Made by a program: the position numbers and the translations under genes
From: Lentisphaerota bacterium
GTDB taxonomy: Bacteria; Verrucomicrobiota; Lentisphaeria; Oligosphaerales; JABHEG01
NCBI GenBank assembly: GCA_018676675.1
Contig: JABHEG010000317.1
Span: 1 to 34,440, forward strand
Length of the DNA: 34,440 nt
Direction of reading: 5' to 3'
The notes under the pieces: generated by a model
What the model saw: only the letters and a program-made list of their open reading frames with translations
The model's database searches: none
What the model was told of the DNA's origin: nothing
Shown: positions 1 through 8,327 of the stretch, in pieces
How positions within the stretch are numbered: the first letter of the stretch is position 1
How the letters are laid out: each line of letters opens with the position of its first letter

Positions 1-8
1 GGGCGAAC

Positions 9-125
9 GCTGAACATCGAACGTCCAACGCCGAATGTCGAATGAAGAGAACCGGAACAGTCTCCGAAAGAAGCCGTTACAAACCTCGACGTTCGACGTT
101 CAGAGTTCGATGTTGGACGTTCAAG
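9..125. repeat. Imperfect inverted-repeat intergenic element (GAACGTCCAAC-type)
   Basis: The arm at about 9-46 and the reverse complement of the arm at about 87-125 align over roughly 36 positions with about 27 identities, separated by about 40 bases. Both arms are built from short words such as GAACGTCCAAC and TCGAACGTCGAA. Spurious translations give Asn-Val-Gln-rich peptides, a look I associate with intergenic repeats in PVC-type and related genomes (from memory, not searched). It lies upstream of the gene at 225 and could fold in transcript or single-stranded DNA. No gene is supported in 1-224. Confidence 0.6.
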
Positions 126-224
126 TTAGCGCTTATGGGGCTCAGCCCCAAATACCCCCGAACAGGCTGACTGACCCAAACCCCGTCTGCGCATGCAGCC
201 CACGATCCAGAGAGGATTGACACC

Positions 225-3200
225 ATGTCGAGCGCTGTGCCACGCTCCCATGCTCCCTTCGCCTTGGGTTGGGGTCGGCGGAAAGGCTCCCTCCTCTTCT
301 TCGGCTTCGTCTGTGTCGCTGCCCTCGCAATTGCAGACAATGCGGCTTTTTCAGAGGACTTCGAACAAGGGCGAGGCGAATGGCGCCCACCGACCCTGGG
401 TGCCATCGTGCAGAACAACGGCCACGGTGGTACGGCCGGTGTCAAGCTCACCGATGCTGACCCGACAGCGTATATGCCAGCTCTCACGCGCACTGTCAAG
501 GTGAAGTCCAATTCCCGGTACAAGTTCAGCTTCTGGTATCTCTCTGCGGACTCGCCGTATTTGTGCGTGTCGGTGCTGCAGAAAGCCGCGGACGGGACAG
601 CCGTCCAACGCGATGGCAACGACCTGGTCAACTGGTTCTTGCCCGTACAGAGGGGCGGAACGCTCGGCAAGTGGCAGCAATCCAAGAACGTGATCAACAC
701 CTCCCCCAAGACCACGCACTGCGTCCTGCGCCTCAGTCCTGCCGAAGCTAAGCCCGGTTGGACGGGCACGGTGGTCTACGACGACATTGAGTTACGCTAC
801 GTCCGCGCCGCAGAGGATTCGCTGCCGCTCAAGCCGCTCCACCTCCTCAAACTCGACTTCCACTCTGAGCACGCTGCCATTGTCTGTCCGGATGTTCCGC
901 CGCTGCGAACTGCAGGAGAAGGACTCGCAGACGCCATCGAGGCCGTAACAGAGCACCGCCCCCGAGTGCTCGATGACGATGTCGCTGTTGCGGCCCTTGG
1001 CCTGGGGCCAGTGGTCGTGGTCGGCAACCTCATGAATAACGCTCTGAGCAGGCGGCTGTATCTGACCGGATACGACTTCACCGACATGGCCTGGCCCGGC
1101 CGCGGCGGCCACGTGGTGCGCACCGTCCGCGACCCCTTCGGAACAGGCGCCCATATCCTGGTCGTCAGCGGCAGCTGCACTCTCGGCACGGCCAAAGCCG
1201 CGGCCCGTGCGGCAACGATCATTGAGACGGGGAACGGACGTCTGGCTACCTACGAAAATAGTGTCTCCCTCGGGGAAAATGCGGACATCATCAAGGCCTG
1301 GACATCCCCCGTGCTGGCCGAGGACGCCGACTGGAAACGTCAGGGAGCCTGGGGGAGTTGGCAGTATCTGGAGAATATCGGCAAGGCAGGAATGGGCTAC
1401 TTGCGCACAGGCGACGAAGCCTATCTCGGGCCATTCCGGTGCGAGCTGCTGCGCTTCTTCAAGCAGGACGTGTTCGAGCGTGCGCAGGAAGCCCCCTCAC
1501 AGATCCACAGCTGTGTCGATCTGATTCTCGCCCCCTGGAACTTGCTGGCCGACCATCCCTTCTTCACTACCGAGCAACGCCGTGACATCGATGAGAAGTT
1601 CCTCTTGCTGGCCTGCAGCCATGAAGGACCTCGGCAGCTTGCGAAGGCCGGCTGGGGCCTGCGCGGCAACCATGGTCTCGGTCGGGCATTGGACGGTTTC
1701 TGGCTGGGGCGCTACTTCCAGCGTCGCTACGGCGTCCCGGAGGCGACCGAGTGGCTGGAGTACGTGGATCGCTACTTCGAGCCGCAGTTGCTGTCCAACA
1801 AACCCACCGAGGATGGCGGGTATCACCAATACCAGGCCTCGCTGCTCTGCACGCTCATGTACGCCATGGCAGCGGGGAAGCAGGAGTACCTGATCGGCAC
1901 GGCGTGGCGCGAGGCGGCCGACCGGGCCATCCTCGAGCATCGTGTGGGGTCCGGCCCCATGGCCTACCTGAGCGCCCGAGCGGTGTATGCCAACGACCCA
2001 AGCTACCTGGCTTTGGTCGCATGCGAAGGCCCGGAGGCCTACGTCAAGCGTTGCGCAGCCATGAAGCACGCCAGCGTCCTCAGTGAGAGCCTGCGCTCCT
2101 TCTGCGGATTCAGGACACCGGAGGCCCGACCGCCATTGCTTGGTGCCCGGGTCGCCCCCCTGTCCCCCATGTGGCACAAACTCATGGACCAACAGAACCC
2201 GAGGCGCGAGTTCCGAGTCTCAACAGAGCCGGAGGAGAGCTACGACAAGTTGGTAATCAGGGACGCTTTCGAGCCCGGTTCATTCTACCTGCGAATCGAT
2301 GGTCTCGGCGGTGGCGGGCACTCATTCCAAGACGCCAACTGCATCACCGAATACCGCGACCACGGGCTGTCATGGCTACGTCAGCAGTACGGCTATAAGG
2401 GCCCGACATGCTCCACGCTTCGCCAGCAGAACGGTGTTTTCGTAGCTCTCGACGGCCAAGGACCACCTGGTGTCCACGCCTGCGCTAGACTCCTCTATGT
2501 GCGCAAACTGGGTGACGGGCTGGACGCATTGGGAGGGACGCTGGAGGGGATCGGGGATGTGGCGTGGGAGCGACACGTGCTGCGTAAGCGGGACGCCTGG
2601 ACGTTGGTCGTAGACCGAGCCAAAGCCCTAAAGGCGGGCGAGCTTCTTGTCGAACGCCACTGGCACGTGACAGCAGACCGGTCGCCGTCCTCCCCGAAAG
2701 AAAACGACGGAGTCAGCGTCTACAGTCACGCCAAGTACTCGCTGCACCTTCAAAGCGTCGGCATGCTATCGGACGACGACAGCGGCGGGTCCAGTCGCAC
2801 GGAAATCGCGCGTTTCGCTGCTGCCGCGGGTGAGAGCGCGGACCTCGCAAGTCTGCTCTTCGTGGATGCGCAGCCTCAGAGCGAACGATTCAGTCTTGAG
2901 GCAATTCCGTCGGGGTGGCAGATCTCCGATACCGAGGGTGGAAGTACGCTTGGGGTGGTGTTAACCGCAGAAGGCTTGGCTCTCGCTGCCTCTACCGTCG
3001 CTGTTCCGACGGCATCGGCCCTGAGGCGGCTGGCGCGAGTGCCCGCTGTTCCAGAGGTCGATCTTGAGTGGCAGTGTATCGAAGTCGGGAACGAGGTCAC
3101 TGCGCTGGCCGTCGCGGAAGACAGACTCGCGGTTGGAACCAAAGCCGGCACGGTCAGCGTCTTTGGCCGCGACGGCAACCAGATATTCCGGTCTGAAGTC

Positions 3201-4124
3201 GATGCAGAAGTACTGTCGCTGCACGCCGTGAAAACTGATCTGCTCGTGGGCACGGACAAAGGGACGCTCTTCTGCCTCGAGGAAACAGGGAGCTGCAGTT
3301 GGCAGGTGACCATCCCGTACGAACGCATCGGTTGGCCGCACTGGAGCGACCGACGCAGTCGCATTCGGGAGATCACCACTGCCGACGTCGATGGCGACGG
3401 GAGCCCGGAGATCTTCGTGTCCAACGGGGACCGCCGCCTCTACGCCTTCGGGGAGGATGGCAAGCAGCGCTGGAGAAAAGGCGTTCGCTGGGGCGTTCTC
3501 GTGGCTCTGACACCGGCCGTCTGCGACGGGGCGTTCGCCTTGTTGGGCGGAGTCACCGGACCGACGCTTGGCGGAACGGTGAAAATCCACGATGCACACG
3601 GGAACATCGTCGACAGACTTGGGGTTGACCGCATGCTCAGCCAGCAGATCCGCGACCTGCGTCTGCACGATCTCGATGGCGACGGTACCACCGAGATCAT
3701 CGTGGCCCGAGACAGCGCAAGCAATCAGCTGGTGGTCTGCAATGAGGATAGATCGCTGCGCTGGAAGGCCGACGTCGGCGGGAGTCCCGACGCGTTGGCC
3801 GTGCGCGACTGGAAGGGCACGCCCCAGATCCTCTGCGCATCACGGGCCGGCTATCTCCACGCGTTCGACGGCGACAGTGGCAGACAACAGTGGTTCTGCT
3901 ACTTCGGGGATGATCCACGCATGGTTTGCTCGCGCACAGACGGAACTGTCCTGGTCCTGTGCCCCTCAGGGAGGATCTTCGTTGTCTCGCCAACGGGAAC
4001 GCTCACCAGTCGTTGCCAGTTACCAGCCCCCATCACCGCCCTCCTCCGCCCCGGCGAACACCGTGTGCGCCCCTCGTGTATCCCGATCGGCCTGAAGAAC
4101 GGCAGTGTCCACGTCCTCTGGTGA
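225..4124 (+). CDS. Exported heparinase II/III-like polysaccharide lyase with C-terminal beta-propeller
   Basis: A 1299-residue protein, probably an exported or surface enzyme acting on an acidic polysaccharide. The start at 225 has an AGAGG ribosome site at 211-215. Residues about 18-37 form a signal peptide after a basic stretch (GRRKGS). Next comes a beta-sandwich, carbohydrate-binding-like region (about 40-195), then a region resembling the N-terminal domain of DUF4838/GH67-type proteins (about 205-345). An alpha-helical toroid follows (about 350-660) with GNHGLGR (H483) and GGYHQYQ (about 531), as in heparinase II/III and alginate/chondroitin lyases. A beta-rich part contains GGGGHSFQD (H near 698). 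The last 300 residues are a PQQ/FG-GAP-like propeller with two calcium-binding-type repeats, DVDGDGSPEI (about 1054) and DLDGDGTTEI (about 1149). It is longer than typical heparinase-family proteins because of the propeller. The toroid motifs fit the lyase reading, but substrate and catalytic residues are not proven. Confidence 0.8.
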   Translation: MSSAVPRSHAPFALGWGRRKGSLLFFGFVCVAALAIADNAAFSEDFEQGRGEWRPPTLGAIVQNNGHGGTAGVKLTDADPTAYMPALTRTVKVKSNSRYKFSFWYLSADSPYLCVSVLQKAADGTAVQRDGNDLVNWFLPVQRGGTLGKWQQSKNVINTSPKTTHCVLRLSPAEAKPGWTGTVVYDDIELRYVRAAEDSLPLKPLHLLKLDFHSEHAAIVCPDVPPLRTAGEGLADAIEAVTEHRPRVLDDDVAVAALGLGPVVVVGNLMNNALSRRLYLTGYDFTDMAWPGRGGHVVRTVRDPFGTGAHILVVSGSCTLGTAKAAARAATIIETGNGRLATYENSVSLGENADIIKAWTSPVLAEDADWKRQGAWGSWQYLENIGKAGMGYLRTGDEAYLGPFRCELLRFFKQDVFERAQEAPSQIHSCVDLILAPWNLLADHPFFTTEQRRDIDEKFLLLACSHEGPRQLAKAGWGLRGNHGLGRALDGFWLGRYFQRRYGVPEATEWLEYVDRYFEPQLLSNKPTEDGGYHQYQASLLCTLMYAMAAGKQEYLIGTAWREAADRAILEHRVGSGPMAYLSARAVYANDPSYLALVACEGPEAYVKRCAAMKHASVLSESLRSFCGFRTPEARPPLLGARVAPLSPMWHKLMDQQNPRREFRVSTEPEESYDKLVIRDAFEPGSFYLRIDGLGGGGHSFQDANCITEYRDHGLSWLRQQYGYKGPTCSTLRQQNGVFVALDGQGPPGVHACARLLYVRKLGDGLDALGGTLEGIGDVAWERHVLRKRDAWTLVVDRAKALKAGELLVERHWHVTADRSPSSPKENDGVSVYSHAKYSLHLQSVGMLSDDDSGGSSRTEIARFAAAAGESADLASLLFVDAQPQSERFSLEAIPSGWQISDTEGGSTLGVVLTAEGLALAASTVAVPTASALRRLARVPAVPEVDLEWQCIEVGNEVTALAVAEDRLAVGTKAGTVSVFGRDGNQIFRSEVDAEVLSLHAVKTDLLVGTDKGTLFCLEETGSCSWQVTIPYERIGWPHWSDRRSRIREITTADVDGDGSPEIFVSNGDRRLYAFGEDGKQRWRKGVRWGVLVALTPAVCDGAFALLGGVTGPTLGGTVKIHDAHGNIVDRLGVDRMLSQQIRDLRLHDLDGDGTTEIIVARDSASNQLVVCNEDRSLRWKADVGGSPDALAVRDWKGTPQILCASRAGYLHAFDGDSGRQQWFCYFGDDPRMVCSRTDGTVLVLCPSGRIFVVSPTGTLTSRCQLPAPITALLRPGEHRVRPSCIPIGLKNGSVHVLW

Positions 4125-4146
4125 CCTGACTTGCGGCACTCTCGAA

Positions 4147-4161
4147 CAGGGAGGATCCCTG
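4147..4161. terminator. Candidate hairpin between convergent genes
   Basis: A perfect 6-bp stem (CAGGGA / TCCCTG) with a 3-base loop lies 23 bases after the stop of the 225-4124 gene and before the end of the minus-strand gene at 4200. There is no T-tract on either side, so intrinsic termination is uncertain. The position between convergent genes is what suggests the role. Confidence 0.3.
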
Positions 4162-4199
4162 CCGGTCGCGACGACGTCGGATATGTAGCCGGCTGGCCC

Positions 4200-4634
4200 T
4201 TAAGGCACAGACTCTTGTGTCTCGCTGTATACCCCACTCACGTGACTCAGCACCGCTTCACCGGACACGCGGATGTAAACGTACCCCCGTTCATAGGGAG
4301 CAAAATCCCTCATGAACGTGAGTGTCGAGGAGGCATTGGTCAGCTCAAACGTCCCCAGCGGCGCCTTGGTGTCGTGCGAGAATGCCTGAGCCTTGAGGGA
4401 AGGAGGACGAACGCAGGTACTTGTCCATAGCGACAGCGTTCCCTGACCGGATACGCTCGCCTGGCCGGTCAACGTCCCGTGGCTGTCCGTTGACGGGATA
4501 TCGAGGAAAGAGTAGATCAGTCCATTCTTGAGCCGCAGTCGGGTAGATCTCCCGGACTCAGTGAGCAGTTCGCACTCCTCCGCCTTCACCCCCCAGTGCT
4601 TGATGAAGCCATCACCGACTAATCCTCTGTCCCC
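4200..4634 (-). CDS. C-terminal carbohydrate-binding-like domain of the 4619-7105 gene, displaced by a -1 frame break
   Basis: This is the detached C-terminus of the upstream DUF4838 protein rather than an independent gene. The upstream reading frame ends in VVKNGNFAEP, the usual opening of a C-terminal beta-sandwich binding module; the paralogue at 22904 has NLLKDGSFEN and the one at 27092 has NVVPNPGFET at the same place. It then runs through an A10 tract into a premature stop. In this frame, entered by re-reading one base, the protein continues GDRGLVGDGFIKHWGVKAEE and then a beta-rich region with SGRSTRLRLKNG and YVYIRVSGEAVLSHVSG. Read through, the full product is about 968 residues, close to the 950-residue paralogue. 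A GTG at 4589 is the only internal start candidate I noted and has a GG-rich but poorly placed upstream sequence, so independent translation looks unlikely. Confidence 0.75.
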   Translation of the reverse strand, partial: GDRGLVGDGFIKHWGVKAEECELLTESGRSTRLRLKNGLIYSFLDIPSTDSHGTLTGQASVSGQGTLSLWTSTCVRPPSLKAQAFSHDTKAPLGTFELTNASSTLTFMRDFAPYERGYVYIRVSGEAVLSHVSGVYSETQESVP

Positions 4635-7105
4635 TTTTTTTTTTCGCGCGGTTCCGCGAAATTGCCGTTCTTGACCACATTTCGCCCGAAGACGACGCGC
4701 CGGAATTCCGGGACACGGTGCGGGTAGTTGCCATCCAGTGAACTCGTCTCCTTGACCCCCGGAGGCTGCAGGTTCTTCGTGCTCCGCAGTGCGTACATTC
4801 CCCAGACCTTGCCGGGCGATACGTCCCCTCCCATCGGCTCCAGAGGCAAGCGCAGCTCATAGACGTGGCGGTCAGCAAGCGCCTTCACCTTCACCTCAGC
4901 CTGCGAGTCGTGGCTGCGGTCAATGTTCGGTCCCACCATCACCGAGTCGTAGAAAACACCGTTCGTGTTCACACAGATGTGATAGAACTGTGTATCGCTG
5001 TGCGGCGCCGAGAATTCGAGCTCAATGTGATCATCGCCCCAGATCTGCTTGCTGTCTCTCTCCTTCATCTTGGCGATCACCGGTCCCCATGCCTTGTCGT
5101 CCATCGCCACAAATCCCACATAGAGATTGGCGTCATCGTAGGCCACGCGAAACGTACTCTCCTGGACCGGCGTTTGGGACGTGTTCAACTTCAGGAATCC
5201 AGTCACCGGCTGAGCGGCCGCCCACGTATCCTCGGACAAATCTCCATCAACGATGATCGTTCCCGAAACGCGTTGAGGGATGATCTGCTTCTTCTCCGAA
5301 AAACGGCGACGCAGCTTCTCCGCTTCCACGGCCCAGAACATGCCCAGGAGCTTCCTGTCCATCGCCACGCGTTCGGCAACTTTCCCATCGTCCGCTGCAA
5401 GCATCTCGGCCTGGACCAGATACTCACTCAACGTCTCTTGGGCGTCCGGAGCAAGCAGACAGTGACCTTCCCGGTTGGGCCCACCGTAAAATGAGTGGCC
5501 CGGCGCTTTGTTCCACAGCTTACGCCGCAATGCGTGGTATGGCTTCATGACCGAAGCGGCTGCCCGGTAGTACGTCTGGTACGCCTCATCCATCAGCCTA
5601 TTCGCATCCAACACCGGGTTCCATTGGAGCTTTGCCCCCACATAAAGTGACGGCCAACGGGCAAGCCAGAGGTGAGGAGCGTTGGGCCTGTTCTTCAGGA
5701 GCCGGGGAATGATCCTGCTATTCATCGGGACGGTTATGTCCATGAACCCTTCCACCCCCAGGCGGGCCAAGTCCTTTACGTCTCTGGCAACCACCCCACA
5801 GACAGGAGCATAGCCGATGTTCGCGCTTGGCATGTATTCGTACGTGTAGATCCTCGGGCAGACTTTCAGGACATCTTTCAGGTCCGTCAGACACTTCACA
5901 TTGAGGGCGCAGTCCGGGTCAGTTAGCGAGTGTGCATAGCAGCGCGAGTGTGGGAAGCAGGTGCAGTAGATTCCTCGCACGTTCTTGCCATTGTAGACGA
6001 TTGATCTATCATCGGGTGCGACCCCATAGTCAATGTAGAAGTAGACATCGATCCGGGCGTCGGGATTGCGCTCGATGATGTAGTCGACGACCCGTGAGAA
6101 GAAACGGTGGTAGAGATTGGTGATTTTGAATGCACCGTCGACCGTGCCCATCTTCCGGCAACCGTCGCACTCGCACCACGACTCCCTGCTGTCATGAGAG
6201 CAGATCTGGAGGACGTTGCTCTCGTCGGCATTACACCACTCGAGCCCGTACTCGGCAATCAGCGTGAACACATCCGGACTGGCGAGGCAGCGCTGCAGAC
6301 GGTCGCCGAATTTCCGCTCGCCGTCTCGGAGCGTGAAATACTCCGGGTGTTCCGCAAACAGGCTATCGGGCACAGCCTGCTCGAAGATCAAGTGCCCGCC
6401 CTTCCCCGAGAACGCGTTCAGAGCTTGGTTGAGGAACTCGGCCCGTTCGTCAGTGCAGCCGTCGAACCACCGCAACGCCGGACGTGCCCGATTCTGCATT
6501 CTGTTCCTTGCGCACCAGATCGCGGAATCGAGAAAGTTGTAGGAGGCGGTGTGCAGGGCAGTCAGCCGTGTGGCCAAGCGAGGCTCTTGCAGGTCGTCGA
6601 TCTTCCCCAGCTTGACCGTTTTGCACACTGGAACATCTTCTCCAAGATCCCCCGGGTGAAACCAGCGCACACCGAGGTAGTCCTCAAGCAGTGCGTATGT
6701 GCCATAGAGAGCCCCAATCGGTGTCTTACCGACCACGAAGACGTTGCTGCTGTCCGTCTTGATGAGAAACGCCTCGTCGCTGTCACACGCATCCAGGCGT
6801 CGCTGCACACCGGCAGGGAGTCCCCCCAAGTTGCCAAGACTCCCTATGACGACCCCTCCTTTGGTGATCTCCGTCCCCGTCGGCAGAACGGCCCCCGACA
6901 TCTTCTTCACGTAAGCCGTCAGTTCCTCGCTGGCCAGCTGTGCACTGGCGAATGCGCTTGGCGCCAGCACAATGGTGGACATCGGCTTGCCGTCGTTCAC
7001 CAGGATGAAATCCGCACCCCATCCCGGCAAAACGACCGTCAGAGAAGAGTAGATTAGACAGATCAGTGATCGCTTGAGCATTCTTCCTCGCCTTTGAGTC
7101 GTCAT
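4619..7105 (-). CDS. Exported DUF4838 glycosidase-like protein with CBM9-like domain (frame-broken C-terminus)
   Basis: An 828-residue product as read. I chose the ATG at 7105 because AGGA sits 6 bases upstream. A second ATG at 7081 with GAGG is possible. A basic n-region is followed by a signal peptide (about residues 9-31). The first ~130 mature residues resemble the GH67-type N-terminal domain that precedes DUF4838. The DUF4838 core carries the family Cys pattern CSHDSRESWCECDGC (about 301-316), which may hold a structural metal. From about residue 605 to 800 a CBM9-like domain is clear (VDGDLSEDTWAAA, YDDANLYVGFVAMDD, IWGDDHIELEF). DUF4838 proteins are related to alpha-glucuronidases, but I cannot name the substrate. 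The frame stops at TAG 4619-4621, just after an A10 run. The adjacent frame encodes the missing binding module (4200-4634). The gene is convergent with 225-4124 and has a long, repeat-filled upstream region. Confidence 0.85.
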   Translation of the reverse strand: MTTQRRGRMLKRSLICLIYSSLTVVLPGWGADFILVNDGKPMSTIVLAPSAFASAQLASEELTAYVKKMSGAVLPTGTEITKGGVVIGSLGNLGGLPAGVQRRLDACDSDEAFLIKTDSSNVFVVGKTPIGALYGTYALLEDYLGVRWFHPGDLGEDVPVCKTVKLGKIDDLQEPRLATRLTALHTASYNFLDSAIWCARNRMQNRARPALRWFDGCTDERAEFLNQALNAFSGKGGHLIFEQAVPDSLFAEHPEYFTLRDGERKFGDRLQRCLASPDVFTLIAEYGLEWCNADESNVLQICSHDSRESWCECDGCRKMGTVDGAFKITNLYHRFFSRVVDYIIERNPDARIDVYFYIDYGVAPDDRSIVYNGKNVRGIYCTCFPHSRCYAHSLTDPDCALNVKCLTDLKDVLKVCPRIYTYEYMPSANIGYAPVCGVVARDVKDLARLGVEGFMDITVPMNSRIIPRLLKNRPNAPHLWLARWPSLYVGAKLQWNPVLDANRLMDEAYQTYYRAAASVMKPYHALRRKLWNKAPGHSFYGGPNREGHCLLAPDAQETLSEYLVQAEMLAADDGKVAERVAMDRKLLGMFWAVEAEKLRRRFSEKKQIIPQRVSGTIIVDGDLSEDTWAAAQPVTGFLKLNTSQTPVQESTFRVAYDDANLYVGFVAMDDKAWGPVIAKMKERDSKQIWGDDHIELEFSAPHSDTQFYHICVNTNGVFYDSVMVGPNIDRSHDSQAEVKVKALADRHVYELRLPLEPMGGDVSPGKVWGMYALRSTKNLQPPGVKETSSLDGNYPHRVPEFRRVVFGRNVVKNGNFAEPREKKKGTED
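4634..4644 (-). other. A10 run with dnaX-type slippery heptamer at the frame break
   Basis: On the coding strand ten A residues are followed by GGGG. In the zero frame the last codons are AAA AAG, giving the heptamer A-AAA-AAG, the arrangement used for -1 frameshifting in dnaX. A -1 shift, or one extra A from transcriptional slippage, leads directly into the open frame of 4200-4634. A weak stem (TGATG / CATCA, 4-base loop) lies about 20 bases downstream at 4601-4614. No convincing upstream stimulatory ribosome site was seen. An assembly error in the homopolymer is an equally simple explanation. Confidence 0.6.
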
Positions 7106-7200
7106 GTAAGTTCCTGCATTCTCCATAGGAAAACCACGTCTCCTCAATCTGCCTCGTACCAAGGCTGCGCGCAACACATCGGTGGGGGATTCTCACCGTG

Positions 7201-7299
7201 TGGGAGGCGTCTCCGTGCGGCGACTTCCCTCCGACAGAGCCGCGACTTACGGGAGCGGTCTTCCTCCCCAAAGTTGGGAGTCGCCTCCATGCGGCGACT
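7201..7299. repeat. Two imperfect 25-bp direct repeats (GGGAGGCG...GCGGCGACT type)
   Basis: The copies at 7201-7225 and 7275-7299 share about 21 of 25 positions: TGGGAG, then a variable C/G-rich core, then CTCC and TGCGGCGACT. A related but more diverged word (GTGGGAGGCG...GGCGACC) occurs at about 14095-14118. The element lies in the gap 7106-7740 between divergent genes and looks like a dispersed intergenic family, not a gene. Confidence 0.6.
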
Positions 7300-7340
7300 A
7301 TGCCGCTTGTACGGCGAGCGGCCCTCCGAACGCCGAGAGG

Positions 7341-7460
7341 AAATGCCGCCCGGGGGGCCGTGCGGCGTACGAGAAGCAGGCGATGCCGCCCGGGGGGCCG
7401 TGCGGCGTACGAGAAGCAGGCGATGCCGCCCGGGGGGCCGTGCCGCGTACGAGAAGCAGG
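7341..7460. repeat. Three tandem copies of a 40-bp GC-rich unit
   Basis: Units at 7341-7380, 7381-7420 and 7421-7460 repeat with an exact 40-base period. The second and third differ at one position (7444), and the first differs only at its first two bases. Each contains CCGCCCGGGGGGCCG followed by TGCGGCGTACGAGAAGCAGG. All three forward frames stay open because 40 is not a multiple of three and the unit lacks stops, so apparent reading frames here are artefacts. The rest of 7106-7740 holds a short hairpin (CAACGC / GCGTTG, 7668-7688) and no gene that I can support. Confidence 0.9.
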
Positions 7461-7740
7461 CGATCAACGGCCGCGTCTCATTCTGGCAACATTCACACAA
7501 TGGTTGTGGACAGATGGCAAACGGAGTGGTTCAGTGAGCAAAAACCGCCTTGCCCCGGTAGAGTATAGAGACTGGAAACGCGGTCGGCTTGCATCTCGGC
7601 ATGGCCAGGGCTGCGTGAACCGGGGCGCTTGATCGAGGCTGCTCACGCGAATTCCGAACCCGCGACTCAACGCGAGCGCCTTGCGTTGGAGAAGCCGCCA
7701 GATCAGGAACTATTCCCTAAAAGGTCGGGTCTACACGAGC

Positions 7741-8154
7741 ATGCACAGACTCCTCAACATCCTGCTGCCGTGTCTGTTGACATGGCAGCTTGCTTTGGCC
7801 GGGGCCGTCTGTGGTTGCTCTGAGTCCGATGACCACCACGAACAAGACTCAGGGGCAGTCGAGCACGTTGCCTCCCTCGATTCGTCGCAGCAACACGTTG
7901 ATGCCGTGACCGCGTTGTGCGGCCACTGCCACCGTGGTGAAGACGAGTGCGACCACGCTGCACATGGCACGGCTGAATCGCCACTGTCAACCAGGCCCGG
8001 TAAGTCTCCGACTCCAGCTGCGCCTGCATTGACCTGTCGACCCGACACGCCGTTGTACGCTCGAACTGCCATTGATGCCCCGCTGACTGCAGGCAGGTGC
8101 GATCCAGGATCCCACTGGCTCGTGTCTATTCGGTCCGTCGTGCTCCACCTCTGA
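7741..8154 (+). CDS. Small exported Cys/His-rich protein of the metal-efflux locus
   Basis: A 137-residue protein with a signal peptide (MHRLLNILLPCLLTWQLALAG) and then acidic and metal-ligand-rich stretches: CGCSESDDHHEQD near the cleavage site and CGHCHRGEDECDHAAH in the middle. The rest is proline- and alanine-rich and variable-looking. The ATG at 7741 is chosen because it opens the signal peptide; the upstream ribosome site is weak, and a TTG at 7681 is the alternative. It is the first gene of a same-strand group with the CusB- and CusA-like genes. Cys/His-rich exported proteins often head copper, silver or cobalt/zinc efflux loci, so periplasmic metal binding or sensing is a reasonable inference. 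I do not recognise a named family with certainty. Confidence 0.65.
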   Translation: MHRLLNILLPCLLTWQLALAGAVCGCSESDDHHEQDSGAVEHVASLDSSQQHVDAVTALCGHCHRGEDECDHAAHGTAESPLSTRPGKSPTPAAPALTCRPDTPLYARTAIDAPLTAGRCDPGSHWLVSIRSVVLHL

Positions 8155-8327
8155 TCTTCCCTCTCTTCTTCCCCCGTTCCCGTGAGAATCTTCCCCTTGG
8201 TGATGTATGCCTGTGGGGAAGTGGGTTTCGTCCCTATTTGCCACTGTCCTGGAAGAGAACGCGCATGAGCAACAGACGCCACCGGCGGAGGACTCCAATG
8301 ATTGCCAGAGATGAAGGAGATAAGCAG

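Noticed and set aside
7182..7632. Overlapping open frames in all three forward frames over the tandem repeats
   Set aside because: They arise because a stop-free 40-base unit is repeated and 40 is not a multiple of three. There is no ribosome site and no family-like sequence.
8097..8327. N-terminal extension of the CusB-like adaptor
   Set aside because: The extra 77 residues are not family-like and overlap the upstream small gene. The ATG at 8328 has a strong ribosome site and directly precedes the signal segment. A 7-bp stem CTTCCCC/GGGGAAG (8190-8221) in this stretch fits a leader better.
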